From contig BLAL01000006.1 in NCBI GenBank assembly GCA_015698045.1, positions 1,423,501 to 1,487,500 of the forward strand: 64,000 nucleotides of DNA, written 5' to 3'. The notes under the pieces are model-generated. The model ran no database searches. It saw only the letters and a list, made by a program, of their open reading frames with translations, and was not told the origin of the DNA. This DNA comes from Rhizophagus clarus. Its lineage: Eukaryota > Glomeromycota > Glomeromycetes > Glomerales > Glomeraceae. A program made the translations under genes and the position numbers. Numbering within the stretch: position 1 is the first letter of the stretch; every line of letters starts with the position of its first letter. Shown piece by piece: positions 1 to 11,320 of this stretch.

Positions 1-330
1 ATTTTCCGTCTGTTTTTCTAATTTTTACTATTTTCTCTGTTTTTGTATTATCTATTTTTATAAACTAAATGTATAATAAGTAAAATTCAAATTACAAAAG
101 TTCGAAATACTAAAGTTAGAATTTATAAGAGCTATCCATCGTAAAAAATTATTGATTAAGGAATAAAGGATTGAAATTGGTGCGGATTTTGCAAGATGAT
201 TCCTCTTTCTTCCACGTATCTACTCCTCTATTTTCGTTTGGATTCTTTCATTCCTTGGTACTTCTTGCGTCGAATTTCTCATTAGGTCTCTTTTCTTCAG
301 TATTTCTTCCAATCGTCTGGTCAATATTAT
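1..330. other. No gene recognised
   Basis: AT-rich sequence that forms the 3' flank of the minus-strand ORF ending at 331. A plus-strand frame at 171-506 overlaps that ORF antisense and has no family features. I see no RNA gene or repeat here. Confidence 0.5.
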
Positions 331-2193
331 CTACTTTTTGGGTAGCGATGCCCCTTTTCGCTTGGGTTTCGGTTCGGTGGGATTTGTGGCTCCGAACTTC
401 GTGCGATAGGTTGTGTCGCTACGGTTTTTCTTTCGTTTGTTATTTCCGTCTGGTTCATTTTCTTCGTCTACGATCGGTTGCATTCTTGTATTACAAGAGA
501 AAATAACCCTATCTAATTCTTTGTTTAAAATTTTTATTTCCGCGTCTGACGGTTTCATGATGATATCGTCGTCCTTTTCTTTTGTATCTTTATGTTGCTC
601 AGGTTTCTGTGGCGTTACTGACTTGTTATTGCTCTTTTCTTTCCATATCTTTTTCGTCATTAGTTTCAAGGTTATCATACTCGTAATCATCCACGTCCGA
701 TCTTTCCATGAAGCGGTCTTGGTAAGGGCTTTCGATTTGCTCTTTTCTATTTTGAATTGAGCCTTGAGATATCTTATTTCCTTACCTAAATCGTTTATGA
801 GAGTCATCGTATCGTACTCTTCAAAGTCGTTTTCTTCTCGTATCTTCTTGATAATCATCTCTTCATTCTTTACCATCGGTAATTCTCTGTACAAAAGTAA
901 TGTAGGATCTGGGCTTTGTTTCTCTTTTCCTGGACTCTCTATTAACTTCGGATTCTCAATACTTTCTATCTCTTTAATTGGATTAGGATCTTGCTCTGGT
1001 GTCCCTGTCTCTAGGCCGAAGGCGTTCTTTAAAACCATACTCTCGTTGTTTTCGTCCAGTTCTCTATCTTCCTCTGGCGGGAGATAATGTTTGTATATTG
1101 TGTCGTAAGTTTTCTTGACTTCGTTGAAACGCTCCCTGTCTACAAACCAAGGTCCTTCGTCTTCTTGTGGAGGTTCTTGTAAAAGAATGTCAAAGTCGAT
1201 ATTTTCCTTGAAGTGTCCTTCTACGAAAATTGTTGCCTCCTTGTTCTTTTTTTCTTTTAAGAACCTTATACCTCTTAAATCATATTTATGTTGCATCATA
1301 TCAAAATATGTATTTATCTCGTCCAACGACCCGTACTCCTTACGTTTCAAATCCTTGTATAGAATTTGATTATATGGAAATGTCCAATCATCGTCTAATG
1401 TGTCGTACCAATCATCCATTTTTACGTAATTCTTATTTGAACCAAGAATTACTTGTTTTTCCTTCTCGTTCTCGTCAGGAAATTTAATTTCCAATTCATT
1501 TGACGATGAATTCGAGTTGCTACCTTCGGCCTTATGTTTTAATTCTTCTTTGAGAAGCCAAGATTCAGTATCGTCTAACGTCATTGTCAACTTCCTCCAT
1601 AATATATCGTCATCTTCTTGTTTATCTTCTGTTATGTTCGTTGTTTTAAATGACGCTGCTTTTTGGATAGTATACTGCTCGTCTTGCTTTGTCACTTTAT
1701 CCTTTCCCTTGTGCTTCGTTACGTTCAAAGCATGCTGATCTGCTTCCGTCCTTGCTTTGGATTCATTGTTTGTCGTAATATTTCCTAGATCTTCATTATT
1801 GTCCAGTCTCATATAATTCGAGTTCGACTTCTCTTTTTCTTTATTCTTAAATCCTGGAGGATAAAATTCTAATTTGTCGTATTTGATCCAAATCCTTGTT
1901 TCATCCTTCTTTAGAATTCTTTCTTGGTCTCCTTGAGAGGGAAATGTTGCTTCCAAAAATTGTTTACCGCCTACCACTATTATTCTCGCAAAATAAAGTT
2001 TATATTGTTCTTGTTGCGAGTGACAAAACTCCATCATTTTCTGGTCGTTTTCTATAGGTTTTTCAATATGACTATATAATTTGTGTTTAGTAAATTCTTT
2101 GATGTCTTGTAGTTTTAGTGTTCCATTGAACCAACATGTCCTTATGATTCGGTCTTTATGGCGTAAATTAATAACTAAATGGGCGTTGTTCAA
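331..2193 (-). CDS. Uncharacterised charged protein, 620 codons, start uncertain
   Basis: I do not recognise this protein. The frame is open for 620 codons and is rich in Lys, Glu and Asp. It has a more ordered N-terminal part (about residues 1-115, with FARIIVVGGKQFLEATFP and IWIKYDKLEFYPPGF), a long low-complexity middle, a second ordered block around residues 265-375 (DDWYDTLDDDWTFPYN, GPWFVDRERFNEVKKTYD), and a basic tail (KRKKNRSD, KPKRKG) that could be a nuclear signal. The open frame begins at TTG, a stop lies five codons upstream, and the first in-frame ATG is residue 53 (2035-2037). So either translation starts there or an upstream exon is spliced in. The region uses more C/G-ending codons than its neighbours. 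It could be a lineage-specific host protein or the gag-like ORF of a retroelement; no reverse transcriptase is nearby. Confidence 0.55.
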   Translation of the reverse strand: MNNAHLVINLRHKDRIIRTCWFNGTLKLQDIKEFTKHKLYSHIEKPIENDQKMMEFCHSQQEQYKLYFARIIVVGGKQFLEATFPSQGDQERILKKDETRIWIKYDKLEFYPPGFKNKEKEKSNSNYMRLDNNEDLGNITTNNESKARTEADQHALNVTKHKGKDKVTKQDEQYTIQKAASFKTTNITEDKQEDDDILWRKLTMTLDDTESWLLKEELKHKAEGSNSNSSSNELEIKFPDENEKEKQVILGSNKNYVKMDDWYDTLDDDWTFPYNQILYKDLKRKEYGSLDEINTYFDMMQHKYDLRGIRFLKEKKNKEATIFVEGHFKENIDFDILLQEPPQEDEGPWFVDRERFNEVKKTYDTIYKHYLPPEEDRELDENNESMVLKNAFGLETGTPEQDPNPIKEIESIENPKLIESPGKEKQSPDPTLLLYRELPMVKNEEMIIKKIREENDFEEYDTMTLINDLGKEIRYLKAQFKIEKSKSKALTKTASWKDRTWMITSMITLKLMTKKIWKEKSNNKSVTPQKPEQHKDTKEKDDDIIMKPSDAEIKILNKELDRVIFSCNTRMQPIVDEENEPDGNNKRKKNRSDTTYRTKFGATNPTEPKPKRKGASLPKK

Positions 2194-5117
2194 TTGGGCG
2201 CATTTTTAGTATTTTTATTTTTTCATAATTAATCTAACTATAATTCTCAACTTTGAACAAAAAAAAAGGCTAAATAATTTTTGATTATTATAGGTGAAAC
2301 TAAGCGTTTTATTTTGTTAAAATGAAAATTATTATCTATTTTTGATTTTAAATTTTTTATTTTTCGTAAAAAATGGTCTTGAAAAAATTCAAAAATTTTC
2401 AAAATAAAAAAAATCACGGAGTCATTTTTCATTTTTAATATAAAATTTTTTCCTCTTTTCGTAAAAAAAAAAAATTAGTTTCCAACAAAAACTTCAAAAA
2501 TACTATATACCGTATATATTATTGTTTAATAATAATTATGGTTATTAATTGTAAATATGATAGATAAAAATCTTCTTGTAGAAAACAAAATTCGAAGTCC
2601 AGGGATTAGCTAAAGGAGGTGCAGCAAAGATTAAATCATATAAGAATACGATTAAAAAAAAAAAAAAAGAAAAATCAACTACGAACATTTCTCAGACACA
2701 GATCAGACTACAAAAACATATTATCAACAAAGAATAATACAGTATTTACACACAAAACTATTCATTAAGATAATGAAGTCTCAAGTAGGAATAAGAAATA
2801 AATGATTTTTTGGTGGTCAATATAGAAACATGAAAAGAAGAATAGTGATAGAAATAATCAGAAATTATCAGTTAAAATTCAACATAAATAATGCTGTATT
2901 TATGTACACAGGCAATTCGATAAACCGGACTCATGCATCCGTTCCGATATATCAGGAAACTTTAATAACCGTTACGGTCTCGACCCCGGTAAATCGAAGA
3001 TTTCGATTTATCAAAGATCCAGTTTGTCGAGACTGTCAGTGCATGATAAAATTAGGCTGGTAGATAGAAAAGGGGTAAGATTTGTCACAATTAAATATTT
3101 TATTAATTTATATGTGTATGTCAATTTAAAAAAATTTTACTGATATTTAAATTCACTCATTTTAAAAAATTTTGTATACCGATTACAATATCAACTACTA
3201 ATATTTAATACCAAAAAATGAATTTTTTTTTAAATAATGCAATTCTTATAATGACAAGAGATGTTCTACTGATATTTATAATTACTTTTTAAATTACCGA
3301 TACTTTAACGCGAACGCGCGGTATGTAATCATGTATTTCCACAATATGTAAATCGTAGAGAAAACAGTCCGAGAAAGGTATTAGACCTGTTTCCGATAAA
3401 AAATAAAGTGATTATGGTTTCTCGGTTATATTGTATAATGTAAAATTGCACAAAGTTTATTTATTAAGGAATGATGAGTGGTACCTCCTTAGCGTTATAA
3501 AAAGGGGATATTGTGATTGTGACTATATAGAGCGATTTCAATTTACCATCCCCTATGTGGAGGCACGATTGTACGGCATATGACATATAATACGTCTAAC
3601 ACGACCCACATACATGCGGCAAAAACTTCTAAAGGTGACATAATAACGCATCAGATAACATCCATATGTTTTTCGGTTTTTTATTCTTTAATTTTAATAT
3701 ATGTTTATTAATATTTATCCAAAATTTTCACGTAACTGATATACTAAATATTTCCTATAACTGAATAAATTTATTTCGTGTATGTATAACTCACATTCGT
3801 AGTGAAATATGACGCTATTATCATTAGCAAATTTGTCTTTCTCAAGTGGTTCAGAGTAGCTATCAATCTATCATCATCAATCAGGCACTCGGACGAAGAA
3901 TTTCTAATCAGAGATCAAAATGTCAATTTCTGTACCTTGCAATACGGCAGTTTTTCTTGTAATCTTACAAAATCTCTTTCTAATTTATACGATGATTCGT
4001 CTATGGATCCAAATGTATGATTTTCGAGTTTCTGGTTATTTATGGATGTAAGACAATAAACGTAGGAGTTGTTTTCTATCTGAAATATCTAAATGTCGTT
4101 CCCTCCATACACGTAAAAATACTTCTTGAAAGGATTGTGACTCACAAGTTCCTTCATTACACATTTCGAAATTCTTTTTTGTAATAATTAATCATATATT
4201 TCATCACGATCCGAATAACACAATAGGCAAAAAAAAATCTCTATTTACAAAAACAAATTAAAATTTGTAAGCTTTGAGGCAGGTTCTGCTTTTTAAACTG
4301 TGACTTTCAGAATTTTTTTAGTTAAGAAAATTGCAACCATAACTTCCCTTAATCTCTTTCTTCACAAAAAAATTCGATAGTTCTCCTGCATCATACTTTT
4401 AATCGTCTATTAATCTGAACGAATTATTTTTAATTGCGATAACGCAAGTAAAAGTTGTAGTTGAGCTACATCACAAAGTCATATGAAGGCGAAAATTTTA
4501 ACGATGATACTGGAAATTCAGATAATCTTTTAATTATATTTTTCAAAAAATAATATTATTATTATTAACCACGCCAAATACTTTAAGTACCTTCCCAAGT
4601 GAATTGATTGATCACCTAATCTAAAAGTTCAAAATGAAAATTTGTAATTAAGTAAAAATTCAAAAAAAAAAGAAAATGATAATAATAAATAAAATAAATA
4701 AATAAATAAATAAAATAGAAATAAAAATGAAAATTTAGCACTTGAAATTCTTTTGAACGTAATTACTAATTATTTATTCTATTTTAATTTAATCAAATTT
4801 TTGAGATTATGATATTATGAAATGAAATATTATAAATACAAAATATAAACGAGGCACTAAACTTTAAAAAATTTCTTTTCTCTTCATTCTAATACACGTC
4901 ATTTTAAAATAAAAAAATACATTTGACATGAAAACAACTTTTGTGAGAAAAATAGTAATATAGGTAATGTAAGGAAGAAAAGAATTAGTTATGCACAAAA
5001 AGATTATAATATACAGTAGATGATGGTGTTAATAATAAATTAACCTTTTTTTCAATTCAATACTTAGCTTTATCTTGATTAATTATTTACCTAATGAGTT
5101 TTTTGATAAACATCACA
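2194..5117. other. Intergenic, no gene recognised
   Basis: AT-rich, with homopolymer A and T runs (for example around 2466, 2655 and 3230). A 77-codon frame at 2830-3063 and a 72-codon frame at 3802-4020 have no recognisable features. I see no TIRs or tandem arrays. Confidence 0.5.
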
Positions 5118-6109
5118 TCAAAGTTGTTCATAAAACTCTTTAATTTCTTTGGCTACTACTTCCCATTCTAGCGTCTTAATAATTAATCCTTCTAATTCTT
5201 CTTGTTTGATTTTCTCTTTAGCTTTGTTAATTAATTCCTGATTATCTCGCTTCCAAGCTTGCCAGTTGTAATTTCTAAGGGGATCATTTTCAATTTTGTA
5301 ATTTTCTAGTTGTTCAGCTGGTTTTCCTGAACATGTAAGAGTTTTTGTAAAGTAACCTCCCGTCAAACCCAAATTAGAAGCAATGGCATTGACATCAAAA
5401 AATTCTTCAGGTAAATACTCTAAACCATTATCAATATTAGTTCCAGCGATACCTATTCCCTTTATATCTTTTAAGTTCCTTAATGGTTTTAAGGAACCAT
5501 AGAAAGGATTATTACAAATGTATAATCTTTCTAACTTAACAAAAGGAGTAAAACAACTTAGATCTCGTGCAGGAAAATTGTTGCCGTCCATGCGGAGAGT
5601 GATCAAATTGGTGGGATTTATAGTTTTTAAAAAGTCTAAATTCGCTAACTTGTTGCCAGAACAAAAAATTTTTTCAATTTTATCCAATCCAGTAAAATCT
5701 ATATTAGTTAACTGATTGTTTGCGAAACCAATTCGTTCAATTCGTCGGTTATTAGACTAATCTAAATTAGTAAGTTGATTATTACAACAACTAAATAAAG
5801 GAGTTGCGAACAATCAGATATATCTAGTGCAGTAATTTTGTGGCCTTCAATATCCAAAACTTCTAAATTAAAGAACCCTTTTAAAGACAAGGGACCTTCT
5901 AAACTAATATTGTTTTCAATTGCACCATCGTTTATCACATTAGAAAGAAGAGATGTCAAAGGTCGATTCTTAATAAAAACTGAAAATAAGTCTTGTCCGA
6001 TACCTATGATATTTTTCAAGTTTTGTTTGGGACCTCCTATTCTTTTGACTCCTGCTTTGATCCCGGCAGTGGGGTATTTACTATCCAACCATTCCTGAGC
6101 GTTTACCAT
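5118..6109 (-). pseudogene. Leucine-rich-repeat protein, disrupted
   Basis: The start MVNAQEWLDSKYP is the N-terminus of a leucine-rich-repeat family that I recognise from Rhizophagus-type fungi. The ATG is at 6107-6109. Short LRR units are visible, such as FNLEVLDIEGHKITALDISDC, CCNNQLTNLD, FANNQLTNIDFTGLDKI, FCSGNKLANLDFL and LYICNNPFYGSLKPL. A charged, non-LRR C-terminus ends EWEVVAKEIKEFYEQL. The frame is broken twice in a short interval: a 1-nt frameshift just upstream of CCNNQL (about 5788-5797) and a TAG at 5757-5759 inside the unit LD-stop-SNNRRIE. Both sides of the breaks still match the LRR pattern, so this is a recently damaged gene rather than two genes. A 30-nt GT...AG stretch spans the site but is too short to be an intron and would remove repeat-encoding sequence. 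Confidence 0.8.
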
Positions 6110-6855
6110 AATATAATATCTTAGTTCAGCCTATTAAAGTTAACTTTTTTAAATGAATATAAAATACTTTTTTTTTTTAATTGTATTTTTAGTTTGAAAG
6201 AGAAACAGAGATGATCAACATTTCATATGAATATGTGATTTTTATTAACAAGTGCCTATTAAAGTATCACAATAACCCTTAATCGGAGATCACCATCCGA
6301 ATATTGGTTGTCGAAAAGTAAACTTTCGAGAAAGCCTATTATATGAAATATGTATTAGCCTTATTAATATCTAATTGATGTATTTTTAACATGCAAAGAA
6401 TATCAATCATTCAAGACCTAATCTCTGGAAAACTTTATTGATTAAATGAGCGGCTGAAAATGAAATACGTGAGAGTATTGCTAATCCCATCGCATGTGAT
6501 TTCTCGTATTTAAAAAAACGAATGATACATTTTCAATAAATATGCTAAGTAAATATGATTAAGACGTTAATCAAATTTTGTTCATAAAACTACTTAATTT
6601 GAACTTTTCACATTTTTCTCAAAAACTAGTACCTGAGATTCTAATTGTAAAAAAAATGATGTTTTAATTTATTAGTAATTTTAAATAGAAGTTTGATTAA
6701 CTCGCACTTTGCTCAAATTCTATCTAAATAACAGCCTTTTTGACATAAAAAAAACTTTCTTCTCGAGCCAATCTACATATATTAATACTCTTTGCCTTAC
6801 GATTAAGATTAAAAATTTTTAGCTTCTCATAACAATAAATTTTAAAATAATACTA
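6110..6855. other. Intergenic, no gene recognised
   Basis: AT-rich upstream region of the LRR pseudogene. No feature is supportable beyond the poly-T near 6170. Confidence 0.5.
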
Positions 6856-6863
6856 CCAAGCGA

Positions 6864-7292
6864 TAGGGATGATCATGGTTCGAACCGGGCCGGTTCGGTT
6901 CATAGGCGGTTCGGTTCGGTTCGGTTCGGTACCGGGTGAACCATCAACTCAGTTGATATTTTTATAGCACTTTAGATTACTCATTAATGATAGTCTAATA
7001 ATGACTAATTCATCCTTATAGAACTACTGGATGGTAAAAAGTTCATCCAAATATCAAAAAATTGGCATTATTCATTTTTCGATTACTGCGCCATTTACGT
7101 TTGGGCGAGTTCTCGTCATCTAGATCATAGAAACCACCATTAGATGCGTCATGATAAGGAGATAAATTAGTTATTATTGAACTATTATTAATGAGGTAAT
7201 CTAAAGTGCTATAAAAAAACCGAGTCGATGGTTCACCCGGTACCGAACCGAACCGAACTGCCTAATCGGTTAGTGAACCGTGATCATCCCTA
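6864..7292. mobile_element. MITE with long terminal inverted repeats, hAT-like
   Basis: The ends read TAGGGATGATCATGGTTC on the left and, on the opposite strand at the right, TAGGGATGATCACGGTTC. The inverted similarity runs about 140 bp inward, through blocks of GGTTCGGTTC, GTACCGGGTGAACCATC and ATAGCACTTTAGATTAC. The 8-bp flanks are CCAAGCGA (6856-6863) and CTAAGCGA (7293-7300), 7 of 8 identical, which is the target-duplication length of hAT elements. There is no coding capacity, so this is a non-autonomous foldback element. Assignment to hAT rests on duplication length and the general TAGGG terminus. Confidence 0.8.
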
Positions 7293-7639
7293 CTAAGCGA
7301 ACAGTTTTTTATTTTTTATGTATTTATTTATATATAAAATTTTTATACATGCGCAAAAAAATTTTTTTATTTAAATCATGTGTAATCAATATTTAAAAAT
7401 CAACACAGATAGGTTATTCATAAAAAAAAAATTTATTATAATAAAATAAAAAAAAGGCTAGAAGATAATAGTCATTTTTTAAATTACAATATATAAATTA
7501 TCATTTAAGGGACTAAAATCAAAAAAATAGAGACTTCAATATTAAAAGTGTTATAAAAGTAAAGTTTCAAAAATAACATTAGTAGTGCACTAGTTTGTAT
7601 TCTACATGTAACTACCACAATTTCATTATTATCTTTAAC

Positions 7640-8165
7640 GCCCTAAAAAAAGGAAACAAAATATAATGAACAGTTAGTGATGTTCATTATATAAAAAAAG
7701 ATTGAAAAAAATATTTTTTTTTTACCTCCTGAATTCTTACGCCTAAAAAAAAGGAATCAAATGAAAAGTTAGTAATGTTGATTAAATAAAAAAAGAAAAA
7801 AATAAATAAAATCTTCTTTCACTTGCTGATATACTGTATATGAAATCCCATGCTTCCTTGAGAACATAACCTCTGGACGCTTCGATTTCCCTACTCTAGC
7901 TTCTGTTTTTGTTAGCGATACTCTTGACATTCTATCCTGCAATGCCTGAAGAAGGAAAAAAAAAATCTAAAAAAATGAACAATTAATTAGTAATATTTAT
8001 TAAAATAATAATAAACTGAAAAAAGATTTTTTTACTTGTCGGATATCTGCACCCAAAGACAAAAAAAAAAAAATCTAAAAAAATGAACAATTAACTAGTA
8101 ATATTTATTAAAATAATAATAAACTGAAAAAAGATTTTTTTACTTGCCGAATATCTACATCCAGA
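7640..8165 (-). repeat. Tandem units of about 105 bp with intron-like edges on the minus strand
   Basis: Two closely matching units (about 7960-8060 and 8070-8165) share ATGAACAATTAA, TATTTATTAAAATAATAATA and ACTTG(T/C)CG(G/A)ATATCT. More diverged copies lie at 7640-7800. On the minus strand each unit has a T-rich tract ending in AG, a short unique segment, and GTAAAAA, so the units resemble repeated small exons with similar introns. I infer expansion by tandem duplication. No protein family is recognised. Confidence 0.55.
7826..7949 (-). CDS. Possible internal exon of an unrecognised gene
   Basis: On the minus strand a TTCTTCAG acceptor at about 7948 is followed by roughly 40 open codons beginning ALQDRMSRVSLTKTEARV and containing GKSKRPEVMFSRKHGISY. 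It ends near a weak GTGAAAG donor. The segment has a mixed amino-acid composition unlike the surrounding A/T repeats, which is why I list it. Its end (ATATCAGCAAG) resembles the short segments in the adjacent repeat units (ATATTCGGCAAG). I cannot name a family. Confidence 0.3.
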
Positions 8166-8269
8166 AAAAAAAACCTAAAAAAAAAAATAAATAAATAAAA
8201 AAAAAGAATATTTAGTAAAATAAAGAAAATAAAGAAAAAAATACATATTGAAAAATCGTGAAAATTTAC

Positions 8270-8398
8270 CTAATTAACAATTAGTGTTTTGTCATAAAAT
8301 TTCAACCATAAAATTTTGTCATAAAATTTTGTCACCACAGTGACCACACTCAACACGTTCGCACACTCATATATGGAAATTGACATAAGAGTCAGAAA
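8270..8398 (-). CDS. Possible exon of the same minus-strand transcript
   Basis: A TTTACTTTGTAG acceptor near 8399 precedes an open frame FLTLMSISIYECANVLSVVT, followed by two copies of KFYDK(I/T)L. It ends at a TAG that directly abuts a GTAAAT donor-like site. If this is transcribed with the exon at 7826-7949, both lie on the minus strand in the same order. No family is recognised and the frame relation between them is untested. Confidence 0.25.
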   Translation of the reverse strand, partial: FLTLMSISIYECANVLSVVTVVTKFYDKILWLKFYDKTLIVN

Positions 8399-8529
8399 CC
8401 TACAAAGTAAAAAAAAAATGTTAAAAAAGTTTTTTTTTGATATTAAATTAAAATAGAATACAATAGTCACCATTTTCCAAAAATAGGTATATTCTATTAA
8501 CGTTAAACTAATGGAAAAGGAAAAGAATG

Positions 8530-8735
8530 AAAGGACATATTAGGGAAAAGGAACATACGAAGGGAAGAGAAAGGTGTAAGGGAAAAAGTAATTTTTTTTT
8601 TAAAAAAAGAGAACGTGTGTTGGGAAAGAGAAAGGTGGAAGGAAAAGATTTTTTTTTTTAAAAAGAGAATGCGTAAAAGGGGAAAAGAAAGGTGAAAAGA
8701 AAAGATCATTAATTTTTTTTTAAAAAATCGGAAAA
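8530..8735. repeat. Short A/G-rich tandem repeat, about 60-bp unit
   Basis: Roughly three imperfect copies of a block reading GGGAAAGAGAAAGGTG, then AAGGAAAAG, a T-run and AAAAAGAGAA. The F/S/L-rich reading frame on the opposite strand is an artefact of this composition. Confidence 0.55.
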
Positions 8736-8740
8736 TCATA

Positions 8741-9545
8741 TGACAAAAAAATAGTTTGGTTCTGTAACCAAAATTTGCGGATTATTTTACACTAATTTCG
8801 AAAAAATCTTGGATTTAACTTAAAGTTTTTTTATTAGGAATCCTCAAATAACGAGGGGTCAATAATTTAGAAAATAGCTCATGGAATTCTAAAAGATTCT
8901 TATATTTTGTTAAAGGATTTTTAAGGAATTCATAAAATACCGGTCTTTATAGTAATTTATGGAATCCTTAAGGATCTACACCCTAAAAAATTTACTGACG
9001 GAGTTGAACTCACCTATATGTTCTGGTGATATCTGTGTTCGGGAACTCTTACCACACCACCCTCGGCTATATGTTTATGGAATCATGCGTTGCACAATTC
9101 AAAATTATTTATACGGGGTAATTTAAATATGACATTTTTTTTTTGTTATATAGATTTTCAAGACTGATACCTATCCATCTATTAAGATACTCGTGAGTAA
9201 AAGTATGTTTGCTTTTTCCAGTAAACGATTCATACACGTCCCTGAAATGTAGTCTGGTGGAATCTTTTGTTATGGTTGATCGATCATTTCATCTTGAAAT
9301 ATCGTAAATATCTCAATAAACCTTTTGATTAACTGTTTACATCTATGAGAAGGTTGATTTAGGTAGATTTTTCAATTAACAAATCCACAAATAATTTCAT
9401 CATATACATTGGTTCGTTCTGAAATATTAGACCTTTCGTGCATTACTGATAAAATTCTGGCATGGTAATTAATGTCGTTATTATCCTTGTATTCTTGTTG
9501 CCAATCATTTGAAATGGAAAACCAATGTCAAGTTTATACAACTTA
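8741..9545. other. Intergenic; possible downstream debris of the SAM-like gene
   Basis: On the minus strand, 9200-9540 contains broken stretches with protein-like composition (YKLDIGFPFQMIGNKNTRII, SNISERTNVYDEIICGFVN) in shifting frames. This may be the decayed continuation of the gene starting at 9758. Nothing else is visible. Confidence 0.3.
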
Positions 9546-9758
9546 TTACCGAAGTAATCTCCATAAGTGATTCCAAACTTCTATATTCTTATAACACCTT
9601 CTACATTGCATCGACTTACCGCATCGACTTACCGCAAATCTTCTCATTACGAATTTTCCATAGTCAGTGTCATTAAGGTAAAAGTTCTTTGCTTGTAAAA
9701 AATTGATAAGTTGTTCTGTATTAAATCTTTTCACGTCTTCCACTAAGGGATCAGACAT
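9546..9758 (-). pseudogene. SAM-like domain N-terminal fragment
   Basis: Starting at a true ATG (9756-9758), the frame begins MSDPLVEDVKRFNTEQLINF and continues LQAKNFYLNDTDYG. This is the pattern of the SAM-like helical N-terminus that is common in Glomeromycotina proteins of many architectures (V-x-D-V-x-x-x-x-T-E-x-L-I-x-F-L). The expected second half of the domain is missing. After residue 40 the frame runs into a 13-bp tandem duplication (GCATCGACTTACC twice at 9608-9633) and becomes Cys/Arg-rich. A GTAAGT lies at the same place, so a true exon end is an alternative reading. I favour a decayed gene because the downstream sequence keeps protein-like traces in other frames. Confidence 0.5.
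9608..9633. repeat. 13-bp perfect tandem duplication
   Basis: GCATCGACTTACC occurs twice head to tail. Thirteen is not a multiple of three, so the duplication shifts the frame of the SAM-like ORF. Confidence 0.8.
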
Positions 9759-10749
9759 TTTTCGATTTGAAAAAGTATTGTGGAAAAGAATAACTTTGCA
9801 AAAAAAGGTGCTATATATGAGAAATCTATTGTATTACAGATCGGTAAATAATTACATCACATCTCATGACTATTTTTTGCACTTTAATACGTCATCAATC
9901 AAACGAGTATATTCCGTAAAGTACAATAATAACAGAGTTAGTTTGTTTGCTCAAAGATAAAGCAAACATATTTCCTTTCTTGATTCTTTCCGCACATTTG
10001 ATATTCACCGAGAAAATCGATCATTATAATGTATTCATGTCATGTCTAATCGGCTCCATTATTAATTTCTGTCACCAGATTTTCGTCATGTTGAGATACA
10101 GTGTGCGGTACATCTATTTGATTGCATATCATGACGACAATTTGCTTACCTGTTATTTTTGAACACTTTAAAACGCTAAGACACTTCATTCTGGTCTGTC
10201 CGCTATTGATTTATAATATTGCAACTGAAGTTCGAGTAATTAATGATAATGAAATTTTTGCGTTTTAATTTATAGTGAATAATAAATAAATTTATAATTG
10301 TTTTTAGATTATGTCTGTCTACACCTGTTCCACCACCCCAACCAAATTCCAAGAATTCCAAATCACAGAAAAGAAAAAAATCATCAAATAATTATTATAC
10401 AAAAGTTTAGCTCGAATTCTTTCAATTAAAATTATAGAATGGGATTCTACCATTCCATCAGCATAGCCACGTAGTATAAATTTGTCTTCTGAATTTATTG
10501 TGAAATCCTCAAGCATTGAATAATAAATATATAAATAGTTAAATAATAATATTAATAGAATAAATTATAACAAAAGAAATAAGAACTTAACCTCTATTTA
10601 CCATACACTGTATACATAGTTAATACGCATGTATTAACCGTGAATAATCGGTTAATTTTTGACAAATGTTTAATAAATTATTTGATAAGACACATTCTGT
10701 TTCACTACTAAATAAAATTATGAACTAAATTATGAACGTCTTTCTTATC
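9759..10749. other. Intergenic, no gene recognised
   Basis: Upstream region of the SAM-like fragment. Frames of 60-85 codons on both strands (9703-10162, 10319-10516) lack any motif and overlap each other. I see no repeat. Confidence 0.4.
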
Positions 10750-11320
10750 TAGGGATGCTAACGGTCGGTTCGTTTATAAAACCACACAGTTTTCAACTAA
10801 AACTGAACTAACCGATAAAAAATGAACCGCAAAACCGAATAAAATAATATAAAGAATATTAATTATAACTTTATTTAATCATTTCCTTTAAAATTCACAT
10901 AAATTTTCTTATAATATTAATTGTGACTTTTGGAGGCACGAAAATCACGTGATCAACACGTAAATTAGAATTTTACCGATATCTGATATACTGTTTTTCT
11001 GTACTATCGGGAGCGAGGCTGGGGTTTTCCTTGGTTAATTCTTTATGAACGTATTTTTAACTATTTTTATTGTTTAGGATAGTTTCTTTTATGTATACAT
11101 ATAGATGACTCAATCCCTCACTTAAATAAACTGTTTTTCTGTACTACTAATTCCCCCTTAAATAAAATAAAATAAAAATAAATACTATTTAATGTATTCT
11201 CAATTAAAAAGGCAATTCTTTTTTTGAATATACTAAACGTATACAATTAACCGATCGGTTTTTTTTTGACGGTTAACCGAACCGGTAAAAACCGGTTATA
11301 ATCGGTTACCTTATACCCTA
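10750..11320. mobile_element. TAGGGATG-type non-autonomous element
   Basis: The left end is TAGGGATGCTAACGGTCGG. The right end, read inward, is TAGGGTATAAGGTAACCG, followed by copies of ACCGGTT. Both ends carry the same kind of GGTT/AACC-rich subterminal sequence as the element at 6864. The candidate target duplication is imperfect (TTCTTATC left, TTCTTTAT right). The interior holds a direct repeat, ACTGTTTTTCTGTACTA, at about 10989 and 11130, which may mark a second insertion or an internal duplication. There is no coding capacity. Confidence 0.55.

Noticed and set aside
413..1738. Several plus-strand frames of 73-115 codons
   Set aside because: Antisense to the 620-codon minus ORF, Ser/Phe-rich, with no family features.
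2830..3063. 77-codon ORF with several Cys
   Set aside because: No homologous pattern, and the surrounding sequence shows no gene structure.
5757..5795. A 30-nt intron in the LRR gene
   Set aside because: Too short for splicing, and it would remove sequence that still encodes an LRR unit in the other frame.
6875..6900. GGTTCGAACC resembling a tRNA T-loop
   Set aside because: It belongs to the GGTTCGG-rich terminal repeat of the MITE; no acceptor or anticodon stem can be folded around it.
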